A stretch of DNA of 64,000 bases from Planctomycetota bacterium (GCA_020638835.1 JACKHV010000001.1:1-64000); one strand, 5' to 3'; shown: positions 43,585 through 52,346, counted from the stretch's first letter. Numbers and translations: made by a program. The notes: generated from the letters alone by a model not told the origin.

Positions 43585-44562
43585 TCACGCGGCGCCATAA
43601 CCGATCCAGTACGCCCAGAAGCCGAGCGCGTCCCGCAGGTGCAGGCGCGTGCGCGCGCCGAGCGGGCGTTCCGGCGAGTCCGCGGGCACGGTGACGACCT
43701 GCAGGCCCTCGCGCGCGAAGGCGAGCCGGACGCGCGTCAGGTGGAAGCCGTGGCTGACGGCGATCACGCGACCGCCCGCGGGCAAGCGGGGCTTCAGATT
43801 GTGCGCGGTGCGCGCCGTGCTCCAGCCCTCGTAGTCGAGCGCGACGTCCTCCGCGGCGACGCCGAGCTCGATCGCGGCGGTGCGCATCGCGTCGACTTCG
43901 TGCACGTCGCCGTCGCCGGGCCCGCCGGACATCCAGACGGTCGGCGCGAGCCCGGCGCGGTAGAGCTCGGCGGCGGTGTTCACGCGATCCTCGAGCGCGT
44001 GCGACAGGCTGCCGTCGGCGTAGGCGCGCGCTCCGAAGACGACGATCGCGTCGGCGGGCCCGCGGTAGTCGCTGCGTCCGAGCGTCAGGCTCAGCGCGAG
44101 CGGGAAGAGTGCGACGCAACCGGCGGCCCACGCGGCGGTCGCGATGCTGCGGCGTAGCGTGCTGCGCATGTCGGAGGGTCGTGCGCTCGCCACGCGCACA
44201 GCGAGCAGCGCGAAGGCGACCGCGAGCGCCGCCGATAAGGACAGCGCGGTTCCGAGCTCGACCGTGCCGACGCTCGCCGCGCGCGCGACTCCGGCGGCGT
44301 CGACCATGCAGCCGACGGCGAGCACGAGCGCTGCGACGACGCCGAGGCGGCGCGGGAGCGTTCGGGCGGGGAAGAGGCTCCACGCCGTCAGGGCGACGCA
44401 CAGCGGCGCGAGCGCGACGCTCGGCGCACCGATCCAGAATTCGTTCGCGTCCCAGCGGGCGTCGAAGAGGTTCAGCGCGCCGTTCGCGAGCCCGAACAGG
44501 CCGAAGAAGAGCGCGAAGCCGCGCGCGACGTCGAGCGACGACCTGCGCAGCAGCTCACGCAT
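43585..44562 (-). CDS. YdcF/ElyC/SanA-family DUF218 protein with membrane segments
   Basis: The product has 325 aa from the ATG at 44562, overlapping the end of the upstream hydrolase gene by 8 bases. N-terminal residues 1-160 contain four to five hydrophobic helices; the DUF218 domain follows: ADAIVVFGARAYADGSLSHA, LEDRVNTAAELYRAGLAPTV, WMSGGPGDGDVHEVDAM and VIAVSHGFHLTRVRLAF. Relatives influence envelope precursor (ECA or peptidoglycan lipid carrier) metabolism, but the chemistry is unknown. It is co-transcribed with the alpha/beta hydrolase. Confidence 0.85.
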   Translation of the reverse strand: MRELLRRSSLDVARGFALFFGLFGLANGALNLFDARWDANEFWIGAPSVALAPLCVALTAWSLFPARTLPRRLGVVAALVLAVGCMVDAAGVARAASVGTVELGTALSLSAALAVAFALLAVRVASARPSDMRSTLRRSIATAAWAAGCVALFPLALSLTLGRSDYRGPADAIVVFGARAYADGSLSHALEDRVNTAAELYRAGLAPTVWMSGGPGDGDVHEVDAMRTAAIELGVAAEDVALDYEGWSTARTAHNLKPRLPAGGRVIAVSHGFHLTRVRLAFAREGLQVVTVPADSPERPLGARTRLHLRDALGFWAYWIGYGAA

Positions 44563-45316
44563 GCGAGAAGGCCCGCGCTTCGAGCTCACGGAGTCGATCA
44601 ACCCAGGGCTCGTCAGGCATGGGCAGCACGACGTGGCCGGCGCCCTCGAGCACGTGCAGCTCCGCGTTCGGGAGCAACGCCGCCATCTCCCGCGCTTCTT
44701 CGAGCGACGCGACGACGTGGTCGTCCGTGGACGCGAACAAGCTGACCGGCTGCGCGATGCGGTGCAGTTCCGGCCGCAGGTCGAGCGACGCGATCATCGC
44801 CATGCGCCGCATGTAGGCTTGGTCGAAGCCCTCGGAGGGCGGCAGTTCGTGGAAGCGGCGCAGCGTGTCCTCGTCGACGTCCTTGGCAAAGAGCTTGCCC
44901 GCCGCGAACCAGCTGCGGCCCAGCTGGAAAGCCCAGGTCGGGACGAGCGGCGCCGAGAAGCGCGACCACGCGAGCGCGGCGCGGCGGCGGTAGTGCGCGA
45001 AGCCGTTGACCAGCGCGAGACCGGCGACGAGGTCGGGGTGGTCGAGCGCGGTTCGCAGCGCGACCGCCACGCCGAAGGACTCGCCGAGCACGAGCGCGCG
45101 CACGACGCCCGCTTCGCGAACGGCACGCGCGATGCTCGCGGCGAGATCCACGTAGGAGTCGTCCTCGACGTCCGCGGTGTAAGCGAGCCGCAGGAGCCGG
45201 AACTCGGACTCGATGCGCTCGCTCGTCCCGAGCATCAGTTCGCCCGTCGCGTCGATGCCCGGCACGTAGACGACGGCGCGTCCGGTTCCGCGGTCGGCGT
45301 GGATGTGGGCGAGCAT
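44555..45316 (-). CDS. Alpha/beta hydrolase
   Basis: The product has 253 aa from the ATG at 45316 (MLAHIHADRGTGRAVVYVPG). The catalytic triad is visible: Ser in LVLGESFGVAVAL (GxSxG), Asp in FASTDDHVVAS and His in EGAGHVVLPMP. The cap region (ALAWSRFSAPLVPTWAFQLG) is helical. There is no signal peptide. The substrate is unknown; the layout resembles small esterases or lipases. It ends inside the start of the ElyC-like gene. Confidence 0.87.
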   Translation of the reverse strand: MLAHIHADRGTGRAVVYVPGIDATGELMLGTSERIESEFRLLRLAYTADVEDDSYVDLAASIARAVREAGVVRALVLGESFGVAVALRTALDHPDLVAGLALVNGFAHYRRRAALAWSRFSAPLVPTWAFQLGRSWFAAGKLFAKDVDEDTLRRFHELPPSEGFDQAYMRRMAMIASLDLRPELHRIAQPVSLFASTDDHVVASLEEAREMAALLPNAELHVLEGAGHVVLPMPDEPWVDRLRELEARAFSHA

Positions 45317-45320
45317 GGAG

Positions 45321-46010
45321 TCAGATCTTGATGCGGTGGAAGCTCCGGAGTGAGCCGCGCTCGATGATCGCCGCGCCGACGTCACCCGACGTGCAGTGCG
45401 CGGCGAAGCGTGCGTCGACACGATACTCCGCGCGCGCGCCGTCGATGAACTCGAGCGTCAGGAAGTACCTGGTGCTGACGTCGGAGAGCCCCGCCTTGCC
45501 GGTGACTTCCGAGCGCTCGTCGACGATCGCGGCCGCGCGTGGCAACAGCTTGCGACGCACCGGCCGAGCTTCGACCTTGCGCGGGATCGGGGGGAGACCT
45601 CTGAGCGCCGAGAAGACGGCGAGCAACACGGCCGCGAAACCGCCCAACACGAACATGACGAAGGTGTTGACGGAGAGGTCGCCCCGGGCGAACGCGACCA
45701 GCATGATCAGGGAGAGCGCGCCGACGCCGATCACCGTGTTGCGAGTCGGTCCGCGCCGCGCCGGAGGAAGCAGAGGGCCGGAACCATGGGTTCGGGCGAG
45801 CGGCTCGGGCTCTTCCTCGAGCGCCGCGCGCAGCATGGCCTGGAACTGCGGATGCGCTTCCAGCCGCTCGAGCCTCCCCGTGCGCTGCTCGTCGGGCGAG
45901 CGCGGCAGCTCGTCGACGGCGCGCGGGATCTCGGCGCCGCAGTACTCGCAGAAACGCGCGCTGGTGTGCTTGACGGCCGCGCCGCAGTGGGGACAGACGA
46001 GATGCGGCAT
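45321..46010 (-). CDS. Zinc-ribbon membrane protein with DUF2500-like domain (copy 3)
   Basis: The product has 229 aa. An N-terminal zinc ribbon (CPHCG...CEYCG) is followed by an acidic linker, two hydrophobic helices (about 92-140) and a C-terminal beta-domain (TRYFLTLEFIDGARAEYRVD, then SGDVGAAIIERGSLRSF), the DUF2500 pattern also found in YhhM-type proteins. It is the third of three tandem paralogues (with 46015-46635 and 46635-47294). It probably sits at the cytoplasmic face. The cluster continues upstream with an SPFH protein of the YdjI type. Confidence 0.72.
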   Translation of the reverse strand: MPHLVCPHCGAAVKHTSARFCEYCGAEIPRAVDELPRSPDEQRTGRLERLEAHPQFQAMLRAALEEEPEPLARTHGSGPLLPPARRGPTRNTVIGVGALSLIMLVAFARGDLSVNTFVMFVLGGFAAVLLAVFSALRGLPPIPRKVEARPVRRKLLPRAAAIVDERSEVTGKAGLSDVSTRYFLTLEFIDGARAEYRVDARFAAHCTSGDVGAAIIERGSLRSFHRIKI

Positions 46011-46014
46011 GCTC

Positions 46015-46635
46015 TCAGACCGAGAGGCGCGCGAAGGCTGCGAGGTGTCGGTGTTTCGTGTACGCGACGCCGGCGTCGCCTTGGGTGATGTTGCCCGCGA
46101 GGCGCGAGCCCACGGTGAACTCGCTGCGCGAGCCGTCGTCGAACTCGAGCGTCGCGAAGTACGTCGTCCGCGCGCTCGTGTCCTTGCCGCCGCCGGAGAA
46201 CTTGGTGCGCTCGTCGACGACGATCGCGGGGCGCCGCACGAGTTCCGCCGAGTGGTACTCGGAGGACTTCATCAGCACCTTCAGCGCGGCGTAGCCCACC
46301 ACGCCGAGCATCAGCACCGGGACGAGGAAGAAGAAGCCCGGCGCTCCGGCGTTCCGCACACCACCGAGGAAGAAGAGAACGAAGAGCACCATCACCGGCG
46401 CGACGACGAGGATGCCGTAGTTCAGCGGCGGCTTCTCGATCGTCGGAGTCGCGCGCAGCAGTCCGTCGAGCTCGGGGTGTTCGCGCAGCAGCTCGAAGCG
46501 CGTCCGCTGCGCCTCGTCGCGCGTCTGCATGCGCGGCGCGCCTTCGCGCACGATCTCCGTGCCGCAGAACTCGCAGAAGCGCGCGCCCTGGCTCTTGATC
46601 ACGGCGCCGCAGTGCTGGCACTCGGTCGCGGACAT
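46015..46635 (-). CDS. Zinc-ribbon membrane protein with DUF2500-like domain (copy 2)
   Basis: The product has 206 aa. It shows the same layout as its neighbours: zinc ribbon (CQHCG...CEFCG), a short regulatory-looking linker, two hydrophobic helices at about 73-120 (NYGILVVAPVMVLFVLFFL, then GFFFLVPVLMLGVVGYAAL) and a DUF2500-like beta-domain (TTYFATLEFDDGSRSEFTVG, GDAGVAYTKHRHLAAF). Its stop touches the start of the next copy (46635), giving tight coupling. The soluble ribbon may recruit a partner protein to the membrane. Confidence 0.72.
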   Translation of the reverse strand: MSATECQHCGAVIKSQGARFCEFCGTEIVREGAPRMQTRDEAQRTRFELLREHPELDGLLRATPTIEKPPLNYGILVVAPVMVLFVLFFLGGVRNAGAPGFFFLVPVLMLGVVGYAALKVLMKSSEYHSAELVRRPAIVVDERTKFSGGGKDTSARTTYFATLEFDDGSRSEFTVGSRLAGNITQGDAGVAYTKHRHLAAFARLSV

Positions 46636-47294
46636 CAGGCGGGCACCAGCTTCAGGTCGAGGAGGTGGTTCGCGCGCAGGTAGGCGAGGCCGGCGCGGCG
46701 TGCGTCGGCGAGCTCGTAGGTGGTGTGGTCGGCGCGGTACTCGCGCTGCTCGCCGCTCGCGAACTCGAGCGTGACGAAGGCGACCACCTTGCGGCCGGCC
46801 TTGTCGAGCGTCATGCGGCGCTTCGTGACGACGAGCGCCGCGCAGCGTTCGAGCGGCGCGCGGCGGTAGGCTCGGAACGAGCGCACGATGCGGTAGGCCA
46901 GGTAGAACGCACCGACGCCGAGCAGCACGCAGACGGCCGCCGCGAAGAGCAGCAGGCTGCCGAGCAGTTCGTTGTTCCCGCCGCCGTGCTCGAAGCGGAC
47001 CTGCGCGGCGCGGTTCAGGACGACCGAGACGGGCACCAGCAGGATCAAGGTCGCCGCCACGAGGGCGATCGCGGTGCGCAGGGCGCGGTGCTGGCGCTCG
47101 AGGAAACGGTTCGTCGGCACGTGCGCGTGCCAGGCTCCCTCGCGCGCCAGGCGAGTGATCTCGCCGTAGAGCCGCGACTTCTCCTCGCGCGAGAGCGGGA
47201 TCGCGGCGGCGAAGGCTTGGCCGCAGGACGCGCAGACGACGGCGTCGGCGTTCGACGTGACGGTCGAGCAGCGGGGACAGGTGCGCGTCGTCAT
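46635..47294 (-). CDS. Zinc-ribbon membrane protein with DUF2500-like domain (copy 1)
   Basis: The product has 219 aa. The zinc ribbon is CPRCS...CASCG, more divergent than in copies 2 and 3. A helical linker (SREEKSRLYGEITRLAREGA) leads to two hydrophobic helices (about 72-135) and the C-terminal beta-domain (RKVVAFVTLEFASGEQREYR, ARRAGLAYLRANHLLDLKL). It shares a one-base overlap with copy 2. In the wider family this arrangement resembles YdjH-type partners of YdjI. Confidence 0.72.
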   Translation of the reverse strand: MTTRTCPRCSTVTSNADAVVCASCGQAFAAAIPLSREEKSRLYGEITRLAREGAWHAHVPTNRFLERQHRALRTAIALVAATLILLVPVSVVLNRAAQVRFEHGGGNNELLGSLLLFAAAVCVLLGVGAFYLAYRIVRSFRAYRRAPLERCAALVVTKRRMTLDKAGRKVVAFVTLEFASGEQREYRADHTTYELADARRAGLAYLRANHLLDLKLVPA

Positions 47295-47343
47295 GCGGCG
47301 TCCTGCGGTCGGAAGTCGAGGAGGCGCCGGTCCGCCGCGTCCA

Positions 47344-48462
47344 TCAGCCGCGCTTCTGCCCGCAACCGCCGCAGAACTTGGCGTCGGGGGCGAGCGGGTT
47401 GCCGCAGCCCGAGCAGAAGGCGGGGCCGGTCTTGGCGGGGTCGATCGCCGCCTTCAGTTCCGCGCCGCAGGCGGAGCAGAAGCGGCCGGGCGCCACGTTC
47501 GCGTTGCAGGCGCCGCAGACGATGCCGGGCGTCGCCGGGGCGAGCACTTCGCCGCCGCGTTGGTCGCGCACGAGCATCTGCGCCATGCCGAGTCCGACGC
47601 CGAGCGACGCGCCCGCCATCAGGCCGTTGCCGCCGCCGTCACCGCCGGCGCCGCCGCCCTTCGCCATGCCTTCGCCCGCGCCCATCATCGCCTTGCCGGC
47701 GGCGAACTGTTGATAGGCGCCGACTCCGCCGACGGTCTTCAGGTAGGCCGCGTCGGTGTAGAGGCGCTTCAGGTTGGCCGCGTCCTGTTCGTCGATCGCG
47801 ATCACGAAGTTGCCGAGGCGCACGATCTCGATGCCGTAGGAGTCGACGTGTTGGCGCACACCCTCGAGGACGTTCTTCTCGATCTCCTCGGTGTAGGCGC
47901 CCGAGGTGACGTCGAGCATGGGCCACTTGTTCTTGACGAAGAGTTCGGCGATGCGGTCGCGGATGACCTTCAGCACCTGCTCCTTCATCCACGAGCGGAC
48001 CGTGTAGGACTGCGCGCGGCCCATGCCGACGAGTCCGATGATCAACTGCTCGGGGTCGGTGACGCGGAAGGAGAACTCGCCGTGGACCATCGTCTCGGCC
48101 GGGACGCCGGACTTGGGGTCCTCGACGTGGCCGATGCGGCCGCCGAACTTCACGCCCGTGTGCTCGCGGACGTTGACGAAGAAGACTTCCGCGATGAAGA
48201 CGTTGCCGCCCGTGAAGCTGTCGACGAGGTTCGACAGGAAGGGCAGGTTCGAGGTGTCCAGCGTGTGGCGGCCGGGCCCCATCGTCTTGACGACCTTGCC
48301 GTCGCGGAAGAAGACGGCGCGCTCGTCGGCTTCCACCGTGAGCTGCGACTTCATGGGGATCGTCGGATCCGGGTGCTTCCAGACGACTTCCGCCTTGGCG
48401 GCGTCCGGACGCGCGACCATCATCTCGCCGACGCCGCTCTTGAACCAATCCATCACGCCCAT
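47344..48462 (-). CDS. SPFH-domain protein of the YdjI type with C-terminal zinc ribbons
   Basis: The product has 372 aa. The SPFH/band-7-like core (VVWKHPDPTIPMKSQLTVEA, MGPGRHTLDTSNLPFLSNLV, HGEFSFRVTDPEQLIIGLVG, KEQVLKVIRDRIAELFVKNK) matches the YdjI/virion-core-protein group. Residues about 285-300 are Gly-rich and the C-terminus holds two zinc ribbons (CGACN...CSACG and CSGCG...CGGCG). In Bacillus subtilis, YdjI belongs to the ydjFGHI operon with the PspA paralogue YdjF and helps in envelope stress. Here no pspA gene is in the window, but the accessory genes are. It is divergent from the zinc-ribbon protein at 48601. Confidence 0.85.
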   Translation of the reverse strand: MGVMDWFKSGVGEMMVARPDAAKAEVVWKHPDPTIPMKSQLTVEADERAVFFRDGKVVKTMGPGRHTLDTSNLPFLSNLVDSFTGGNVFIAEVFFVNVREHTGVKFGGRIGHVEDPKSGVPAETMVHGEFSFRVTDPEQLIIGLVGMGRAQSYTVRSWMKEQVLKVIRDRIAELFVKNKWPMLDVTSGAYTEEIEKNVLEGVRQHVDSYGIEIVRLGNFVIAIDEQDAANLKRLYTDAAYLKTVGGVGAYQQFAAGKAMMGAGEGMAKGGGAGGDGGGNGLMAGASLGVGLGMAQMLVRDQRGGEVLAPATPGIVCGACNANVAPGRFCSACGAELKAAIDPAKTGPAFCSGCGNPLAPDAKFCGGCGQKRG

Positions 48463-48600
48463 GGTGAATCCTTCTCTGCCGGTCTGAATCTTCTCGGGCC
48501 TCGCGGGAAACGAGGATGAACGAGGGAACGTCGCCCCCGTACGGGCAGGATAGGTGGGTATTCACAGGCGTGCCAGAGCGGGCCGCGAGGAGGGGGCAGG

Positions 48601-49728
48601 TTGACCGAAGAGCGAGTGCGGACGGACGAGGAGCGCGAGGGGCCGCCGGCCGCGGGGACGCGGGCGAGCAGCGAGCAGTTCCCCTGCCGGGAGTGCGGCG
48701 CGGGCATGCGCTGGGACCCGGAGCGGGACGCACTCGCCTGCGACTTCTGCGGCGCGACGCGCGAGGTCGAGGTGCTCGCGGACGAGATCGTCGAGCGTCC
48801 GCTGGAGGAGGCGGGGGACGCGGCACGCGGGCTCGGGCTCGAGCTGCGCGTCGTGCAGTGTCGGAACTGCGGCGCGCGCCTGGCGCTGGAGCCTCCCGTC
48901 ACCTCGGACAGCTGCGCCTACTGCGGCTCGACGAAGGTGATGGTGCAGGAGGCGAACCGCAACGCGATCCGCCCGGAGTCGCTGGTGCCGCTCGACGTCG
49001 GCAAGCGCCAGGTCGAGGAGCAGTTCAAGAAGTGGCTGCGCAAGCTGTGGTTCCGACCGAACGAGCTGAAGCGCGCCAAGCGCTTCGACGCCGTCGGAAT
49101 CTACGTGCCCTTCTGGACCTTCGACTGCCTCGCGGACTCGCAGTGGACCGCCATGTCGGGCACCTACTACTACGTCCCGGTCACGCAGCCGGTGATGGTC
49201 AACGGCAAGCTGCAGATGCAGACGACGATGCAGCAACGCGTGCGCTGGAAGCCGGCGCGCGGCGAGCGCTCCGACGTCTACGACGACCTGCACGTGCACG
49301 CCTCGAAGGGGCGCTGCGCGGAACTCGTCCGCGAGCTCGGTCCGTTCGACACGAGCGGGTTGGTTCCCTACCGCCCCGAGTACCTCGCCGGCTGGCGGGC
49401 CGAGGAGTACCAGATCGACCTGGCCGACGGTTGGGAAGCGGGGCGCCGCGAGATCCACGAGGACCAACGCCGCCGCTGCGGAGCCGACGTGCCCGGCGAC
49501 ACGCAGCGCGACCTGCGCGTGCGGACCGAGCTCTCCGACGTGCGCTGGAAGCACGTGCTGCTGCCCATCTGGAGCTTGTCCTACCGCTTCCGGGGAGCGA
49601 CCTACGCCGTCCTGATCCACGGGCAGACCGGGCGCGTCGTCGGCAAGGCGCCGTACTCCTTCGTGAAGATTGTCGCGGCGATCCTGGCGGTCTGCGTCGT
49701 TTTGGCCCTGTACCTGGCTCTCGGCTGA
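48601..49728 (+). CDS. YdjG-like protein: two zinc ribbons, soluble domain, C-terminal membrane anchor
   Basis: The product has 375 aa from a TTG start with a strong SD (GAGGAGGGGG) upstream. Two ribbons are visible: CRECG...CDFCG and CRNCG...CAYCG, the TFIIB-like pattern also found in YdjG. The middle (residues about 115-345) contains EEQFKKWLRKLWFRPNELKR, FWTFDCLADSQWTAMSGTYY and, near the end, LPIWSLSYRFRGATYAVLIH. The C-terminus is a single hydrophobic helix (VKIVAAILAVCVVLALYLAL). In B. subtilis YdjG and YdjH anchor PspA. Divergent transcription from the YdjI-like gene with a 138-bp shared intergenic region supports a common function. Confidence 0.8.
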   Translation: MTEERVRTDEEREGPPAAGTRASSEQFPCRECGAGMRWDPERDALACDFCGATREVEVLADEIVERPLEEAGDAARGLGLELRVVQCRNCGARLALEPPVTSDSCAYCGSTKVMVQEANRNAIRPESLVPLDVGKRQVEEQFKKWLRKLWFRPNELKRAKRFDAVGIYVPFWTFDCLADSQWTAMSGTYYYVPVTQPVMVNGKLQMQTTMQQRVRWKPARGERSDVYDDLHVHASKGRCAELVRELGPFDTSGLVPYRPEYLAGWRAEEYQIDLADGWEAGRREIHEDQRRRCGADVPGDTQRDLRVRTELSDVRWKHVLLPIWSLSYRFRGATYAVLIHGQTGRVVGKAPYSFVKIVAAILAVCVVLALYLALG

Positions 49729-49930
49729 CGCGATCCGCCGCGTCCTTCGCTGCGCCAGGACTCGTTTCCAGGAACCCGCGTCGCACAGACACGAAACTGG
49801 GGGCCGCTTCGGAACTCGCGCACGGGGGGCACCGTCCACGAATCCTGCTCGCAGGAGCCCGAAGAAAGCCCTCTCCCAGACGGGGGAGGTCTGCTCCCAG
49901 ACACCGCAACCAGCTCGACACCGCACCAGC

Positions 49931-50878
49931 ATGAAGTATCTCAGCACCGCTCTGTTGTCCGCCGTGGCCGCCTCCTACGCCTTCGCCGCGCCCGCACCGC
50001 TCGGCGAGGTCGGCTTCGAGGGCTGCACGCCCGGCTATTGGAAGAACCACCCCGAACGCTGGGACGGCACCGGCGGCGACGACTTCACGATCACCGTCCA
50101 GCACCAGGCCGAGTTCAACATGTTCTTCGGCGTGACGAAGGAACAGTCGGGCCTCCCGTACGGCACGACGCTGCTCGAGGCCGCGGACACGGGCGGCGGC
50201 GGCTTGGCGGCGCTCGCTCGTCACGCCGCCGCGGCGGCCGCCAGCTCGGACGCCACGATCAACTACCTGTACACCCTGGCCGAGGTGATCGCGATCTACC
50301 GCGACGGCGTCGGCGCCGATCCGGGGACGCTCGATGTCGAAGAGGCGAAGAACGCGCTCGAGGCGGCGAACCAGGCCGGCTGCCCGCTGGGCAACGACGA
50401 CCCCGATATCACGCCCTACTGCTTCGGCGACGAAGGCAACTGCCCGTGCGGTGACTTCCTCGGCGGCGGTGGCTGCTTGCACTCGGGCGGTCAGGGCGCG
50501 CTGCTCAGCGCGATCGGGTCGACCAGCGTAGCGGCGGACGACCTCGTGCTCACCACGACGCAGCTCCCGCCGAACACCTACTCGATGACCTTCATGGGTC
50601 TGCAGGGCGGGAACACGCCCTTCGGCAACGGTCGCCTGTGCGTCTCGTCGCCCGGCTCGAAGCTGTTCCGCTACAAGCCGGCGCAGAACTCGACGCCCAC
50701 CGGGACGATCCAACTCGGCCCTGGAATCGCCGCGCTCAGCCTCGACTTCCAGCAGTGGGGCGGGAACATCACGCCCGGCTCGACCTGGTACTTCCAGACG
50801 TACTTCCGCGACATCAACCCGAACTGCAACGCGAACTTCAACCTCTCGAACGCGGTGCGGATCGACTTCGTGCCGTAG
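49931..50878 (+). CDS. Secreted CTPGYWKNH-type protein with planctomycete C-terminal domain (copy 1)
   Basis: The product has 315 aa from the ATG at 49931, with the signal peptide MKYLSTALLSAVAASYAFAA. Domain 1 (about 28-155) starts GCTPGYWKNHPERWD and includes FFGVTKEQSG, LARHAAAAAASSDA and LYTLAEVIAIYRDGVGA; this Cys/Trp motif recurs in secreted bacterial proteins, but I know no function. Domain 2 (about 160-315) carries CPCGD..GGGC and ends NLSNAVRIDFVP, the same type of domain as in the FG-GAP proteins here. It is tandem with a paralogue at 51195 separated by a strong hairpin. No catalytic motif is seen. Confidence 0.8.
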   Translation: MKYLSTALLSAVAASYAFAAPAPLGEVGFEGCTPGYWKNHPERWDGTGGDDFTITVQHQAEFNMFFGVTKEQSGLPYGTTLLEAADTGGGGLAALARHAAAAAASSDATINYLYTLAEVIAIYRDGVGADPGTLDVEEAKNALEAANQAGCPLGNDDPDITPYCFGDEGNCPCGDFLGGGGCLHSGGQGALLSAIGSTSVAADDLVLTTTQLPPNTYSMTFMGLQGGNTPFGNGRLCVSSPGSKLFRYKPAQNSTPTGTIQLGPGIAALSLDFQQWGGNITPGSTWYFQTYFRDINPNCNANFNLSNAVRIDFVP

Positions 50879-51194
50879 TCCAAGACCAGGGCTCTCGTGC
50901 AGCGGGGCGGGGTCTCGAGACCTCGCCCCGCTGCTTCGTTCCGTAAGTTCGAGATTCCGCGTTCGGTCGGAAAGGAGCCTCCCGGAGGCCTCGAATCGAA
51001 GATTCGCGAGAATTCCGGCTTCGCCTGGAACGCGGGGTAGTCTTCGTTGCTGTCCCTCACCGAGGGTGCTGCGCAGGGCTCCGCGGCCCGCCAAGAAGCA
51101 CCCGGGATCGACCTGGCAAGGACCTGTCGCCGCTCGCGCGACGCGTGCCGCATCGATGGGACGGCGCTCCACCGTGATCCAACGAAGAAGCGTC
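50879..51194. other. Intergenic region between the CTPGYWKNH paralogues
   Basis: This 316-bp region holds an 18-bp hairpin (50899-50934) after copy 1. The rest must contain the promoter and leader of copy 2, but I see no convincing -35/-10 pair. A GAAGAAG run lies just upstream of the ATG at 51195. Confidence 0.5.
50899..50934. terminator. 18-bp hairpin terminator after CTPGYWKNH copy 1
   Basis: Arms 50899-50916 and 50917-50934 pair over 18 bp with one G-U wobble and almost no loop, followed by TTCGTT. It lies 20 bases after the stop of copy 1. Confidence 0.7.
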
Positions 51195-52232
51195 ATGAAC
51201 ATCCGCATCGGTTCCTTCACCCTGGCCCTCGTTCTCACTGTTCCCGCCGCCGCCCTCGCGCTTTCGCCGACAAATGGAGGCCACCACTCCGGAGGTCACG
51301 GCCACCACTCCGGCGGATGGGGTGGATGGGGCGGCGGCTCCGGCGGTTGCAACCAGCAACCCGACGACGCCGAGGGTTGCACGCCCGGCTACTGGAAGAA
51401 CCACGCCGAGCGTTGGGACAACCTGGACCAGGACGACTTCACGATCAGCGTGAAACACCAGGCTGCCTTCAACCAGTTCTTCGGTGTGACCTCGGCGCAG
51501 TCGGGCATGCAGGATTCGGACACGCTGCTCGACGCGGTGTTCCTGGGAGGCGGGGGCGTGAACGCGCTGAACCGCCACGCGGCGGCGGCGGCGGCGAGCG
51601 CGGATTCCCCCGCGGTGAACTATGCGTTCAGCCTCGATGAGGTGATCGAGACCTACCAGGACGCGGTGGGTGCCATCGACGGTCCGCTCGGCATCTGCAC
51701 CGGCAAGAAGCGCCTCGAGAAGCAGAACGAGAAGGGTTGCCCGCTGGGCAACGAGGACCCCGACATCACGCCCTACTGCACGGGTGACGAGGGCAACTGT
51801 CCCTGCGGTGACTCGGTCTCCGGCGGCTGCCCGAACGCGACGGGGAACGGTGCGCTCCTCGGCGGCGCGGGCTCGACGAGCGTCGTGCTCGACGAGCTGG
51901 TGCTGACGACCACCCAGCTCCCGCAGAATGCCTTCGCGATGACCTTCATGGGGCCCGGTGCGGACAACATCCCCTTCGGCAACGGACGCCTTTGCGCCTC
52001 GCCCGGCGGCGCGAAGCTCTTCCGCTTCCTGCCGGCGCTGAACTCCGGTGCGAGCGGCTCGATCCAGCTCGGCCCGGGACTCGTGGACATGAGCCAGGTC
52101 AACGCTTTCGCCGGCGGAAACATCACGGCCGGATCGACCTGGTACTTCCAGACCTACTACCGCGACTTGAACCCGAGCTGCAACACGAACTTCAACCTGT
52201 CGAACGCCCTGCGCGTGGACTTCCTGCCGTAA
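51195..52232 (+). CDS. Secreted CTPGYWKNH-type protein with His/Gly-rich linker (copy 2)
   Basis: The product has 345 aa from the ATG at 51195, with the signal peptide MNIRIGSFTLALVLTVPAAA. After the signal a His/Gly/Trp-rich segment (about 25-55, NGGHHSGGHGHHSGGWGG) is unique to this copy and could bind metals. Then follow the same two domains as copy 1: GCTPGYWKNHAERWD, FFGVTSAQSG, LNRHAAAAAASAD, and the C-terminal CPCGDSVSGGC to NLSNALRVDFLP. It is followed by a 94-bp palindrome. Clearly a duplication of the upstream gene, well diverged. Confidence 0.8.
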   Translation: MNIRIGSFTLALVLTVPAAALALSPTNGGHHSGGHGHHSGGWGGWGGGSGGCNQQPDDAEGCTPGYWKNHAERWDNLDQDDFTISVKHQAAFNQFFGVTSAQSGMQDSDTLLDAVFLGGGGVNALNRHAAAAAASADSPAVNYAFSLDEVIETYQDAVGAIDGPLGICTGKKRLEKQNEKGCPLGNEDPDITPYCTGDEGNCPCGDSVSGGCPNATGNGALLGGAGSTSVVLDELVLTTTQLPQNAFAMTFMGPGADNIPFGNGRLCASPGGAKLFRFLPALNSGASGSIQLGPGLVDMSQVNAFAGGNITAGSTWYFQTYYRDLNPSCNTNFNLSNALRVDFLP

Positions 52233-52242
52233 CACCAGAAGT

Positions 52243-52336
52243 ACGGTACCGCGTTCGATTTTCTCAAATAGGCAGCGAGGCCGGTGCTCCGCACCGGCCT
52301 CGCTGCCTATTTGAGAAAATCGAACGCGGTACCGTA
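52243..52336. repeat. 94-bp near-perfect palindrome between convergent genes
   Basis: Arms 52243-52287 and 52291-52336 are reverse complements over 45 bp, interrupted only by a single extra A on the right side, with a 3-nt TCC loop. The arms include AT-rich stretches (ATTTCTCAAATA) unusual for this genome. It lies between the ends of two convergent genes. A bidirectional terminator is one reading, but it is far longer than normal. Confidence 0.9.
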
Positions 52337-52346
52337 AGTCCCCGCG

